Shown here one piece after another: positions 52,348-62,015 of a stretch of DNA of 64,000 nucleotides (positions within the stretch are counted from its first letter, which is position 1; each line of letters opens with the position of its first letter). The stretch comes from Dyadobacter sp. CY312 (GTDB lineage Bacteria; Bacteroidota; Bacteroidia; Cytophagales; Spirosomataceae): positions 43,957 through 107,956 of the forward strand of contig NZ_JAJUXG010000024.1 of assembly GCF_021390535.1 (NCBI RefSeq). The letters are read 5' to 3'. Made by a program: the position numbers and the translations under genes. The notes below the pieces were generated by a model, which was not told the DNA's origin, did not search any database, and worked only from the letters and a program-made list of their open reading frames with translations.

Positions 52348-53331
52348 TTATTTTTTATACGTTACCGATTTCACAGCTTCAACCACACGCTTCACGCTTG
52401 GAAGAATCTCTTCGATCAAAGTTGGTGCATAAGGAAGTGGCACATCGCGGTTCGTAACACGGATCACTGGTGCATCCATAAAGTCGAATGCATGGCGCTG
52501 GATGTGGTAAGTGATTTCAGTAGAGATAGATGCCAATGGCCATGCTTCTTCAACCACAACGCAACGGTTGGTTTTCTTTACAGATTCAATCACAGTTGCA
52601 TAGTCTATAGGCCTGACAGTTCTCAAATCCACTACTTCCACATCAATACCTTCTTTTTCAAGCTGCAATACCGCCGGCATTACTACCCGTGGGATCATTT
52701 TACCAAATGAAACGATGGTAACATGTTTTCCCTGGCGTTTGATATCCGCTTTGCCCAAAGGAATAAGATATTCCTCTTCCGGAACCATCATTTTATCCCC
52801 ATACATCACTTCCGATTCCATGAAAATAACCGGGTTATTATCACGGATCGATGCTTTCAAAAGTCCTTTTGCATCATACGGATTAGAAGGAACAACTACT
52901 TTCAAACCTGGCGTATTTGCAAACCAGTTTTCAAAGTTTTGCGAATGCTGAGCTCCGAGTTGTCCTGCGTTACCTGTTGGTCCGCGGAAAACGATCGGGC
53001 AACCGTACTGTCCGGCTGACATCGAAAGTATTTTTGCTGCACTGTTGATGATCTGGTCAATCGCAACAAGGGAAAAGTTGAAAGTCATAAATTCGACAAT
53101 CGGGCGAAGACCGTTTCCTGCTGCACCTACTGCAATACCTGCAAAACCAAGCTCAGCAATAGGAGTATCGATCACGCGATCCGGTCCAAATTCGTCCAGC
53201 ATTCCCTGGCTGGCTTTATAGGCACCATTATATTCCGCAACTTCTTCTCCCATTAGGAAAATACTCTTGTCAAGGCGCATCTCTTCCGACATGGCGTCGC
53301 GAATGGCATCTCTAAATGCTATTTCTTTCAT
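52348..53331 (-). CDS. pdhB: Pyruvate dehydrogenase E1 component, beta subunit
   Basis: A 327-residue transketolase-type subunit that, with the alpha subunit, decarboxylates pyruvate using thiamine diphosphate. N-terminal MKEIAFRDAIRDAMSEEMRL, EEVAEYNGAYKASQGM, FNFSLVAIDQIINSAAKI and the C-terminal VDLRTVRPIDYATVIESVKK are family-typical. PdhA and the E2/E3 genes are not in this window, so the complex is assembled from separate loci. Confusion with the branched-chain E1 beta subunit is possible but less likely. Confidence 0.92.
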   Translation of the reverse strand: MKEIAFRDAIRDAMSEEMRLDKSIFLMGEEVAEYNGAYKASQGMLDEFGPDRVIDTPIAELGFAGIAVGAAGNGLRPIVEFMTFNFSLVAIDQIINSAAKILSMSAGQYGCPIVFRGPTGNAGQLGAQHSQNFENWFANTPGLKVVVPSNPYDAKGLLKASIRDNNPVIFMESEVMYGDKMMVPEEEYLIPLGKADIKRQGKHVTIVSFGKMIPRVVMPAVLQLEKEGIDVEVVDLRTVRPIDYATVIESVKKTNRCVVVEEAWPLASISTEITYHIQRHAFDFMDAPVIRVTNRDVPLPYAPTLIEEILPSVKRVVEAVKSVTYKK

Positions 53332-53518
53332 CCGTAATTTTATGATTATTTAATTCTAAAACGGAACCTATCAATATGTCACCATTTGCAGGCTAAACAA
53401 CTTTGAAGGGCTACATCAAACTAAGGTTCTGTATACTGGTTTCAAAATGATCAGGTAAAATTAGAGAATCAAGGTCAATTCTCAAATTTAATAGAGGTGA
53501 TATATACCTCTATTTAGT

Positions 53519-54397
53519 TTAAACAATTGGAATTACGTCTACCTCCACTTTAAGTTCATGTTTCCCGTAACTGAAAATGATGCCTTTCAGCGGAGTAACG
53601 TCACTGTAATCCCTTCCCCATGCTGTCACGATATGGCGTTCACCAGGTACTACATTATTTGTGGGATCAAAATCGCACCAACCGTAATCAGGAATAAAAA
53701 CCGAAATCCATGCATGAGAAGCATCCGAGCCCTGAAGTTTTTCTTTTCCAGGTGGCGGTAAAGTTTCCAGATACCCGCTTACATAGCGTGCAGGAAACCC
53801 GAATGCACGTATACAGGAAATAGCGAGATGTGAAAAATCCTGGCAGACGCCTTTCCTGGCGGCCAATACTTCCTTTATTGGTGTATTGACTGTACTGAAA
53901 TCAGGCACAAAATCGAATTGGGTAAAAATTTTACTGCAAAGAGCCTGTACACAACTGTACAAAGAACTTCCGTCCTGAAAGCAATCTTTTGCGAAATCAC
54001 GGATCTCTTCATCCCATTTAACAAGTGGACTTGGCAGGATATATTCAAGTATTGAAACCCGCAAAGGTCGGTCTTCCGAAATACGCAACCTCGCTTCTTC
54101 ACAAGTAATCACCGACTTTTCAGAAGGATCACCAGTAGTTTCACTTAAACGTTCCACAACACTTGTGGCCAGTACAGTGAGTGTTTTATGGGGAGAGTGA
54201 AGCGAAAAGTAATGCGTCGTATTTCCGTAAAAGTCAATGTGTTCTATAATTCTTGCAGGTTCGGGCTCAATTGAAATCGTGAAGTCCCTGCACAGCTGCC
54301 TTGGCAATATTCTGGGTGTAAGGCAAAGCAGGCTATGATAGTTATTCACCGGCTCAGCATACTTGTATTCCGTTTTATGGGTCAGTTTATATTTCAT
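53519..54397 (-). CDS. Transglutaminase-like protein (bacterial transglutaminase N-terminal type)
   Basis: A 292-residue papain-fold protein. The N-terminal beta domain (MKYKLTHKTEYKYAEPVNN, LCLTPRILPRQLCRDFTI) is followed by the catalytic core with Cys in AARKGVCQDFSHLAI, His in DASHAWISVFIPD and Asp in WCDFDPTNN. Such proteins act as amide hydrolases or peptidases more often than true cross-linkers. It overlaps the ATP-grasp/alpha-E gene by 11 bases and is third in a cluster with a second transglutaminase, indicating a common pathway. Confidence 0.9.
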   Translation of the reverse strand: MKYKLTHKTEYKYAEPVNNYHSLLCLTPRILPRQLCRDFTISIEPEPARIIEHIDFYGNTTHYFSLHSPHKTLTVLATSVVERLSETTGDPSEKSVITCEEARLRISEDRPLRVSILEYILPSPLVKWDEEIRDFAKDCFQDGSSLYSCVQALCSKIFTQFDFVPDFSTVNTPIKEVLAARKGVCQDFSHLAISCIRAFGFPARYVSGYLETLPPPGKEKLQGSDASHAWISVFIPDYGWCDFDPTNNVVPGERHIVTAWGRDYSDVTPLKGIIFSYGKHELKVEVDVIPIV

Positions 54398-56942
54398 CCT
54401 TGTCGCTGTCCATCCGGTTAATGAAAGAATGCTGCATCATGGTATGGCTGAAATACATGTTGGTGAGCGTAAATGAAACCGATGAAATCAGCCTGGAGAT
54501 TTCTGACAGAAGATGGAACAGTTCTTTTCGTTCCAGATTACGATCATAGGTGATCAATGCTGAAATATCAGCCAGTTTCACCAGGGTGCAGGCTTCCAGA
54601 GCCAACTTTTGCGCTTCATTTAGTCGTTCTCCACGCATGTTTGAAGGCAATTTACCCAGATTATTTTTGAGCTCATCGAGCATATAAACCAGTGAAAACG
54701 GATGCGTGCGTTCCAGCATGATCAAATCCAGCATGGCTTCAATGCTTAAATGTGACTTATAAATCTGACGGTAACTAACCAGTAAATGATGGTTGATCAG
54801 TGTAGCTTCTATCAGCTCATTTTCTACACTCTCACTATTTTTGGCACCAAAGTTAGACTGAATAACACTCACTTTTGACATGATCCGTTCGATCAGTTTT
54901 CCTGTTTCCAGCAGGAAAAAACTAATGTCTCTTGGCATACTCTCGGAAATGATTCCCAAAAACATAAACATGTTATTGTGAAGCCCTTCCAATGTCTTTT
55001 GAATATTATTGCTATTCATAGAAGACGCATTCATCAGCTCATGATAGCCTTTATCAATCAGATCCACAATCCGCCAGGTTTCAAGATCCCATTGGTTTCT
55101 AACCGCTCCGACAGAATTCAGAAATGCACCGATATTGGCGGCAATCGTACCCGGACGGCTGCTGTTCGATACCAGATCAATAATTTCAGAATACGGATCT
55201 TGCAACAACTCTTCTTTTTCTATAAAACCAGGATAGGTGTATGAAAGATGCGTTAGCGATTGGAGCAATATCTTGATATGTTCCTGCTTTGCCGAGCCGC
55301 CAAAGTTTCTATCCAGATTGAGCACGTTGATCGTGATGTTCATGAACTTGATCACGGCCATGGTACGCTCGCAATAGCGTCCTACCCAGAAAAGATTCTC
55401 AGCACTCCGGCTTGGCAGCGATATGTGTTTGTTAACTGCCGCTGGCGTAGTGAGTACAATTTTCTCCTGAACCTCTTCCGTTTTATCAGAAACAATCCAG
55501 GTATCTTTCGACAACCCACCGTATTGATTTGAAATTACAAACCGATCTTTCACAGGTGAGCTTCTGGTAAGTCCTCCCTGCATCACATGATAACCTTTTT
55601 CATCCGCTACCAGAAACGCACGTAATGCTGCATATCGCGGCACAATATTTCCATCAATCAGCGATGGCGTTGTTGACAGGCTCACTTCCTGCTGAGCAAT
55701 ATATTCTCGCGGATTAAGCCTGATCATCGAAATCAGATCAGCTCTTTCACTTTGCGACAGCAACCTCCCGTAAATCGATCTGAACTTGGATCTCCGATTC
55801 GCCTTTTTTATAATCAGTTCGTCGATATGTTCGGCAACGTAATTCATTTCCTTCGTTTGCCCGCACCACCACGTAGCCACAGAAGGCATGATCAGCTTTT
55901 CGCCTAAAAAATACAGGCTGATATTATCCATGAAAGCCAGGAAGGAATGATTTTCCAATACACTGCTTCCCGGCGGATTCAACACCTGCACATTTCCAAG
56001 TCTGATCGCCTGAAGTAATCCAGGCACACCGAGCCTGGAATCTTCACGAAGTTCCAGAGGATCACACCAGTCGTCGTCAATCCGGCGGATGATGACATCT
56101 ACCTTCTGGAGACCGTCAATGGATTTTAGCCAAACCACTCCGTTTCGCACCATCAGGTCGTCACCCTGAGCAAGTGTATATCCCAAATAAGAAGCCAGGT
56201 AAGCGTGCTCAAAATAGGCTTCATTGCTCGGTCCAGGTGTGAGGTAAACGATATTAGGCGCGTCTTTACTTTTGTCAGACAAGCGCAGCACCGTGTTTTG
56301 CAAACTATTGAAATACGGCGACAGTTTACTGACGTACATGCCATCGGCAAGCTCAGGAATGAGCTTGCTCATCACGACCCGGTTTTCAAGGGAGTAACCA
56401 GAGCCTGAGGGTGCCTGCGTACGGTTGTCGAGAACCCACATACGTCCGTCGGGGCCGCGGGCCATATCGGCCGCATAAAGTGTGAGTTGGCTGCTGGATG
56501 GCAGTTTGATATCGGTACATGGTCTGCAAAAACCACTGTTATCAAAAACCAGTTCGGGCGGAATGATGGCATCTTTTACCAGATTCCGCGGACCATAAAT
56601 ATCACGCAGGGTCAGATCAAGCAACAACGCTCTTTGCTGCAAACCCTTTGAGATCACATTCCATTCTTTTTGTTCTATTAAAAATGGAATGGGATCGAGC
56701 TGCCACGGACGGTTCATTCCGTCAGGGCCGTCGTATACGTTATAGGTAACTCCGTTTTCACGAAGCTTACTTATGATTTCAAGATTTCTGCTTTGTAATT
56801 CATCCAGCCCCAGCTTTTCCATTGTGGAAAAAAGAGCCTGCCAATGGGGCTTCACGCGACCGTTTACATCCAGAATTTCATCATAAGAATCAATTCCGTT
56901 TTGATAAGATTGTAAAAGATTCACGGAAGTCTCGGTAAGCAT
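54387..56942 (-). CDS. Circularly permuted ATP-grasp protein fused to an alpha-E domain
   Basis: An 851-residue fusion. Residues of about 1-500 form the circularly permuted ATP-grasp domain, with VYDGPDGMNRPWQLDPIPF, TDIKLPSSSQLTLYAADMAR, LTPGPSNEAYFEHAYLASYL, the RIDDDWCDPLELRED segment and SVATWWCGQTKEMNYV. Residues from about 515 onward (LPSRSAENLFWVGRYCERTM) are the helical alpha-E domain (formerly DUF403). In many bacteria these are two separate genes. ATP-grasp enzymes join a carboxylate to an amine, so a peptide- or amide-forming step is expected, on an unknown substrate. It lies 29 bases after the large transglutaminase gene. Confidence 0.9.
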   Translation of the reverse strand: MLTETSVNLLQSYQNGIDSYDEILDVNGRVKPHWQALFSTMEKLGLDELQSRNLEIISKLRENGVTYNVYDGPDGMNRPWQLDPIPFLIEQKEWNVISKGLQQRALLLDLTLRDIYGPRNLVKDAIIPPELVFDNSGFCRPCTDIKLPSSSQLTLYAADMARGPDGRMWVLDNRTQAPSGSGYSLENRVVMSKLIPELADGMYVSKLSPYFNSLQNTVLRLSDKSKDAPNIVYLTPGPSNEAYFEHAYLASYLGYTLAQGDDLMVRNGVVWLKSIDGLQKVDVIIRRIDDDWCDPLELREDSRLGVPGLLQAIRLGNVQVLNPPGSSVLENHSFLAFMDNISLYFLGEKLIMPSVATWWCGQTKEMNYVAEHIDELIIKKANRRSKFRSIYGRLLSQSERADLISMIRLNPREYIAQQEVSLSTTPSLIDGNIVPRYAALRAFLVADEKGYHVMQGGLTRSSPVKDRFVISNQYGGLSKDTWIVSDKTEEVQEKIVLTTPAAVNKHISLPSRSAENLFWVGRYCERTMAVIKFMNITINVLNLDRNFGGSAKQEHIKILLQSLTHLSYTYPGFIEKEELLQDPYSEIIDLVSNSSRPGTIAANIGAFLNSVGAVRNQWDLETWRIVDLIDKGYHELMNASSMNSNNIQKTLEGLHNNMFMFLGIISESMPRDISFFLLETGKLIERIMSKVSVIQSNFGAKNSESVENELIEATLINHHLLVSYRQIYKSHLSIEAMLDLIMLERTHPFSLVYMLDELKNNLGKLPSNMRGERLNEAQKLALEACTLVKLADISALITYDRNLERKELFHLLSEISRLISSVSFTLTNMYFSHTMMQHSFINRMDSDKDEI

Positions 56943-56971
56943 AATCTATAAAATGAATAAAGTCAGGTTGT

Positions 56972-59900
56972 CTAGTTCTTGGCATGCCAGAACTTCCTCA
57001 AATCCAGCGTATTCGGATACTCTGGATTGATAAGTTCTACAGGCGCATCTGCTTTCATCTCCTTTTTAGTCTCAGCTACAAATCTTGAAACACTGCCTGT
57101 ATTTTTTTCCAGAATAGGCACTTCCTGCTGTGCAGAAGGTGTGTGCCCAAAACCCTGGAACAGACTGATTTTCCGTGATTCTGCCTCAAAACTATTGACC
57201 GGATAAGTGTCAAAACTACGTCCTCCGGGATGCGAAACGAAATAGGTACAGCCGCCCAATATACGGTTATTCCAGGTATCTACAATGTCAAAAACCAGTG
57301 GCGCATCTGCCCCGATTGTCGGGTGTAATGCTGATGGCGGATTCCACGCTTTATAACGAATTCCAGCAACGTACTCCGCTTTAATTCCCGAACTTCTCAG
57401 TGGAACGCGGCATCCGTTACATACCAGAATGTGTCTTCCTTCAACAAATCCTGAGATTTTTACCTGCAAACGTTCCAATGAAGAATCCACAAAACGCGCA
57501 GTTCCGGAATTGGATAATTCCTCTCCTAACACGTGCCATGGTTCAATTCCAAGTCGCAAATCCAACTGAATGTTATCAACAGTGATGCCGCCGTAATGTG
57601 GAAAACGGAACTCAAAGAAAGGATCAAACCACGAAATGTCAAAATCGTAGCCTGCATCTTTCAGGTCGTTCACCACATCGACCATATCCAGATACGCAAA
57701 ATGAGGCAGCAGGAACCGATCGTGCAATTCAGTACCCCAGCGAATGAGCTTATGTTTGTATGGGTTTTTCCAGAATTTGGCGATCAGTGCGCGAATAAGC
57801 AATGTCTGCACCAGATTCATGTGTTTGTGCGGAGGCATATCAAACGCCCTGAATTCGAGCAGACCAAGTCGTCCGGTAGACGAATCGGGTGAATACAGCT
57901 TGTCCATGCAGAACTCCGAGCGGTGTGTGTTCCCGGTAATATCCACAAGCAAGTTTCTAAATATCCGGTCCACCATCCAGAAAGGAACCTCCTCTCCTTC
58001 CGGAATTTGCTCAAAGGCGAGTTCTACTTCATACAAGCGTTCGTCCCGACCTTCGTCAATACGCGGCGCCTGGCTGGTAGGACCAATAAACGGTCCGGCA
58101 AAAAGATAACTTAAAGCCGGATGATGTTGCCAATAGGTCAACAAACTTCTGAGCAGATCAGGACGGCGTAGAATCGGACTGTCAGCCGGTTTTGCTCCCC
58201 CAATGGTAACGTGATTACCTCCACCCGTTCCGGTATGGCGGCCATCAACCATAAATTTATCCGTACCCAATCGTGAGAAAAATGCTTCCTCATACAGCGC
58301 ACTGATGTTATCTACTAATTCTTTCCAGGTTTTTGCAGGATGAATATTCACTTCAATCACACCCGGATCCGGCGTAACATTCAATTTCTGAACACGATAA
58401 TCTGATGGTGCAGCATATCCTTCTATGCGAACCGGCATTTTCAGTTTATCCGCCGTTGCCTCAACAGACGTGATCAAATCCAGATAATGTTCCAGATAAT
58501 CCGTTGGTGGCAAAAACACATAGATGATGCCCTCTCTCTCCTCAATACTCAGCGCTGTTTTGATGATGGGTATGTCAAAGAGAATTTTATCATCAGATTC
58601 TTTCTCTTTTTTAACTTTTTTATCGTCCTCTTCTTCCTCAACGGTAACGTTCAGAGGCAGTTCGTATGCAGGCGCAACAGAACCATATCGGCTTTCAACG
58701 GCCGGCCTGAAATTTCCCAATGCCGGCAAATCTTCAAACGGACTTCGTTCAATGGGTTGCTCTCTTCTTTCCTTCGCGACTTCCGGAAGCGATTTCAAGG
58801 GTAAACGGAAACCAATTGCCGAATTTCCCGGTATCAGGAAACAGTTATTTCGTTTAAACTGCCATTCCGAACTCGACCAGTGTTTGCCTTTTTCATTCCA
58901 GGCAATAGGCAAAACGTAGCCGGCAGGATTATTCAGCCCTTTTTCAAGAACCTTCGCCAACGTCCGCCGTTCAATCGAATCTTTTAAATTGACTTTAAGA
59001 GGATCAATGTTAACCGGCAATTTCCCTTCTTCCATCGCCCAGTAAATCGGGTCTTCGTAAGCAGGCGTTATATTGTTGGTATCTATTCCAAGATATTTTG
59101 TAAGCTCGGTTGTGAACTGTTCTGCTTCTCGGAAAGTATATTTGGTTTGTCCTTCCTTGGCCACCAAATCATCGTTCTGCCACATCGGAACGCCATCATT
59201 TCTCCAATACAATGCATATTGCCATCTTGGAAATGCCTCTCCCGGATACCATTTTCCCTGACCGAAATGTAGCAAACCCCCATGTGCAAAACGGTTTTTC
59301 AGTCTTAATGAAAGATCGTAAGCCAGTTGTCTTTTTAGCGGACCATCAGCAGCCGTATTCCACTCGGCAGACTCAAAATCATCAATGGATATAAAAGTCG
59401 GCTCTCCTCCCATCGTCAGGCGAACATCGCCTTCCTGCAAATCCTTTTCCACGGCTTCACCCACCTGCATCACCTTATTCCACTGCTCTTCAGTATAGGG
59501 CTTGGTAACGCGCGGATCCTCGTGAATACGGAAAACCTTGTTATCAAACTCAAAACTAACCTCGCAAATATCCGTTGCGCCGGATACCGGTGCCGCACTG
59601 GCGTAGTCGGGTGTACAGCAAAGTGGTATATGACCTTCACTCGCAAAAAGTCCCGAGGTAGCATCCAAACCAATCCATCCCGCTCCCGGAACGTAAGCTT
59701 CTGCCCAGGCATGCAAATCCGTAAAATCTTCTTCCGGGCCCGACGGACCATCCAGTGATTTGATATCGGAAGTAAGCTGAACCAGATAACCGGAAACAAA
59801 GCGGGCTGCAATTCCCAAATGCCTTAAAACCTGCACAAACAACCAGGCAGAGTCCCGGCAGGAGCCACTTTTTATAGCCAATGTATCCTCACAAGTCTGC

Positions 59901-60400
59901 ACGCCCACTTCCATCCGGATGTTGTAACCGATGGAATTAAAAATTGCCTGATTCAGATGCACCAGAAAATCAACAATTTTGATACCATTTCCCGGTCTGT
60001 TCTGAGCAATCCATTCCATCAGTTGTGGCCCCGACTCCCTTGGTTCCAGATACGGCCCCAATTCCTTTTTTAAACCCTCCTCATAGGCAAATGGAAAACT
60101 TTCGGCGTACTCTTCCACAAAAAAGTCGAATGGATTAATCACCTGCAACTTGGCAATGACCTCCACTTCTATACTTAATTCAGTAGCTTTTTCGGGAAAT
60201 ACAACCCGTGCCTGATAGTTTCCGAAAGGATCCTGCTGCCAGTTGATGAAATGGTTTTCAGGTTTTATTTTAAATGAATATCCTTCTATTGCAGTTCGGG
60301 AATGAGGTGCAGGGCGAAGTCTGAAAATATGCGGTGAAAGAGAAACACTCCGGTCGAATTTGTACTTGGTTTTATGGGAAATAGCAACTTTTATAGCCAT
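56972..60400 (-). CDS. Large transglutaminase/DUF2126 protein
   Basis: A 1142-residue protein. Residues 1-290 are a transglutaminase-like domain: N-terminal MAIKVAISHKTKYKFDRSVS, catalytic Cys in IKSGSCRDSAWLFVQVL, His in FTDLHAWAEAYVPG and Asp in WIGLDATSG. From about residue 325 it is DUF2126: DVRLTMGGEPTFISIDD, then HFGQGKWYPGEAFPRWQYAL, and the late GGGNHVTIGGAKPADSPILR and SEFCMDKLY. Comparative work has linked DUF2126 to amidoligase (COOH-NH2 ligase) folds (recalled, not checked). It is the first gene of the three-gene cluster; 666 bases without a gene lie upstream. Confidence 0.9.
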   Translation of the reverse strand: MAIKVAISHKTKYKFDRSVSLSPHIFRLRPAPHSRTAIEGYSFKIKPENHFINWQQDPFGNYQARVVFPEKATELSIEVEVIAKLQVINPFDFFVEEYAESFPFAYEEGLKKELGPYLEPRESGPQLMEWIAQNRPGNGIKIVDFLVHLNQAIFNSIGYNIRMEVGVQTCEDTLAIKSGSCRDSAWLFVQVLRHLGIAARFVSGYLVQLTSDIKSLDGPSGPEEDFTDLHAWAEAYVPGAGWIGLDATSGLFASEGHIPLCCTPDYASAAPVSGATDICEVSFEFDNKVFRIHEDPRVTKPYTEEQWNKVMQVGEAVEKDLQEGDVRLTMGGEPTFISIDDFESAEWNTAADGPLKRQLAYDLSLRLKNRFAHGGLLHFGQGKWYPGEAFPRWQYALYWRNDGVPMWQNDDLVAKEGQTKYTFREAEQFTTELTKYLGIDTNNITPAYEDPIYWAMEEGKLPVNIDPLKVNLKDSIERRTLAKVLEKGLNNPAGYVLPIAWNEKGKHWSSSEWQFKRNNCFLIPGNSAIGFRLPLKSLPEVAKERREQPIERSPFEDLPALGNFRPAVESRYGSVAPAYELPLNVTVEEEEDDKKVKKEKESDDKILFDIPIIKTALSIEEREGIIYVFLPPTDYLEHYLDLITSVEATADKLKMPVRIEGYAAPSDYRVQKLNVTPDPGVIEVNIHPAKTWKELVDNISALYEEAFFSRLGTDKFMVDGRHTGTGGGNHVTIGGAKPADSPILRRPDLLRSLLTYWQHHPALSYLFAGPFIGPTSQAPRIDEGRDERLYEVELAFEQIPEGEEVPFWMVDRIFRNLLVDITGNTHRSEFCMDKLYSPDSSTGRLGLLEFRAFDMPPHKHMNLVQTLLIRALIAKFWKNPYKHKLIRWGTELHDRFLLPHFAYLDMVDVVNDLKDAGYDFDISWFDPFFEFRFPHYGGITVDNIQLDLRLGIEPWHVLGEELSNSGTARFVDSSLERLQVKISGFVEGRHILVCNGCRVPLRSSGIKAEYVAGIRYKAWNPPSALHPTIGADAPLVFDIVDTWNNRILGGCTYFVSHPGGRSFDTYPVNSFEAESRKISLFQGFGHTPSAQQEVPILEKNTGSVSRFVAETKKEMKADAPVELINPEYPNTLDLRKFWHAKN

Positions 60401-60607
60401 AATTGGAATATTACAATGATTTAAGATAATTTGGCAGGATGAAATATTCCAAAGCCTAAAAAAATGTATATTAGTTATTTTTCAAAACATATCGATGCAA
60501 TAATATGTTTTAGCGAAATTATATTTTCTATAATTTAAACTAAGCAGTAGCGAAGGAAATTGACATAAACAATGTAACCGAGCCACCTGACCGTGATGTT
60601 CGGGTGC

Positions 60608-60640
60608 TTGTCACACTGAGCGGAGTCGAAGTGTCGGCAA
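60608..60640. repeat. Dispersed intergenic repeat (GTCACACTGAGCGGAGTCGA type)
   Basis: The sequence contains GTCACACTGAGCGGAGTCGA, read in one frame as VTLSGVEVSATK. Outer arms ACACT (60613-60617) and AGTGT (60630-60634) pair. Sequences of this type recur between genes in many Bacteroidota and other phyla (recalled); no second copy is visible in this window. Confidence 0.5.
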
Positions 60641-60790
60641 CCAAGTATAATTTATTGATAATCAATTTTAAAGAAAACAATAATGTTAGCTCGGCAAATT
60701 TCAACCTACGAAGTCAAATTCCACAGGTCGTTAACCACTTGTTAGCATTCCTCATAATTAAATAGGTATTCCACATCCCTGGCTTCTACT

Positions 60791-60832
60791 TTTTTCTTGA
60801 TAAAAAAGTAGCAAAAAATCAAGGCGAAAAAA
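60791..60832. repeat. Dispersed intergenic repeat (CTTGAT/ATCAAG hairpin type)
   Basis: CTTGAT (60796-60801) and ATCAAG (60818-60823) flank an A-rich centre, and A/T tracts extend on both sides. One frame reads FFLDKKVAKNQGEK. I recall near-identical stretches as common intergenic repeats in Bacteroidota. It is too short to be a gene. Confidence 0.45.
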
Positions 60833-61066
60833 TGCTTCCACTCGCATCCTTCCCGCACCCCGCTTTTTCGCCGTAGCCCACGCACGCGTTACCCGAAAAA
60901 AATTTCGTCAATTCACGCTCAAGTTAATACCTAAGAATACCAAACGTGCATCAACTGAGATTCATTCAATAATTAATTACGTGAATGTGCTTTTCAACCT
61001 CGTTTTTCAGATAAAAGTTGCGTAATTCGTCTGTTAACTCAATACCATTATACTGATCCCCAAAAG

Positions 61067-61870
61067 ATGAAAATTGCAATTATTGGCTGCGGCAACATGG
61101 GTATGGCTTTCGCCCGTGCCTTCCTGAAATTTGATCTGGTAAAAAAAGAAGACTTCCTCCTTGTTGAAAAGAGTGAAGACCGCACCGAAAAACTAAGCAG
61201 TTTTCAGCCCGGTGTGATCACAGGTGTAATCGGCCCGCAGGTGGGAGAATATGACCTGATCATTCTATCTGTTAAACCACAGGATTTCCTTTCCGTTTCC
61301 GCATCGCTGCGTGAAGTGATTACTGAAAAACAGGTTGTGCTGTCGATCATGGCGGGAATTACCATTGAAATGATACAAAAAAACCTGAACCATAAACCGG
61401 TTATCCGTGCTATGCCTAACACCCCGGCGATGCTCGGCATGGGAATTACGGCATATTCCGCATCGCCGGAAGTGGAAATAAATCAGCTGCGTAAAATAGA
61501 AAACCTGATCAACGCAACCGGACGTTCCGTATTTTTGGAAGATGAAGAACAACTGAATGCCGTGACTGCATTGAGCGGCAGTGGACCAGCGTACTTCTTT
61601 TATGTAGTAAAAGCGATGATCGACGCCGGCAAACAAATGGGCTTTGAAGAGTCCGTAGCAGCATTGCTCGTAAAACAAACCATGTTAGGCTCTTACCATC
61701 TGATCAATACTGCCGACAAATCCCTCGACGACCTCATCAAAGCCGTTGCCTCCAAAGGCGGAACAACCGAAGCCGCATTAAGGCAATTTGAAGATGGTGG
61801 TTTGGATGAGACTTTGAAGGCGGGGATTATTGCGGCGCAGGTGAGGTCGAGTGAGTTGTCGAAGGGGTGA
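61067..61870 (+). CDS. proC: Pyrroline-5-carboxylate reductase
   Basis: Reduces pyrroline-5-carboxylate to proline with NAD(P)H. The 267-residue protein has the Rossmann motif IAIIGCGNMGMAFARAFL, SVKPQDFLSVSASL, IMAGITIEMIQ and the C-terminal ALSGSGPAYFFYVVKAMIDAG, then VASKGGTTEAALRQFEDGGL. Complete and of normal length. No other proline gene is adjacent. It marks the last typical housekeeping gene before the AT-rich right end. Confidence 0.97.
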   Translation: MKIAIIGCGNMGMAFARAFLKFDLVKKEDFLLVEKSEDRTEKLSSFQPGVITGVIGPQVGEYDLIILSVKPQDFLSVSASLREVITEKQVVLSIMAGITIEMIQKNLNHKPVIRAMPNTPAMLGMGITAYSASPEVEINQLRKIENLINATGRSVFLEDEEQLNAVTALSGSGPAYFFYVVKAMIDAGKQMGFEESVAALLVKQTMLGSYHLINTADKSLDDLIKAVASKGGTTEAALRQFEDGGLDETLKAGIIAAQVRSSELSKG

Positions 61871-62015
61871 TTTTCTTGCTCGCCTCCCGTTTTTATAAAA
61901 TAGCATAAAGTATCGTATTCGTTCACTTAATAGCGGAATTAATTCAGCATTTTCGTATAGGAGAGAATAACAGCAAAGCCTAAACGACAGAATCAACCTT
62001 TAAACAAATTATAAC

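Larger units (their letters stand above)
60401..61066. other. Repeat-bearing intergenic region before proC
   Basis: No credible gene is seen in 666 bases. It contains two dispersed-repeat-like stretches (60608-60640 and 60791-60832, listed separately). The interval 60840-60900 is C-rich with short words (CCCGCACCCCGC, CACGCACGCG) unlike its surroundings. The last 60 bases would hold the proC promoter, though no exact TAnnTTTG box was found. Confidence 0.6.
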
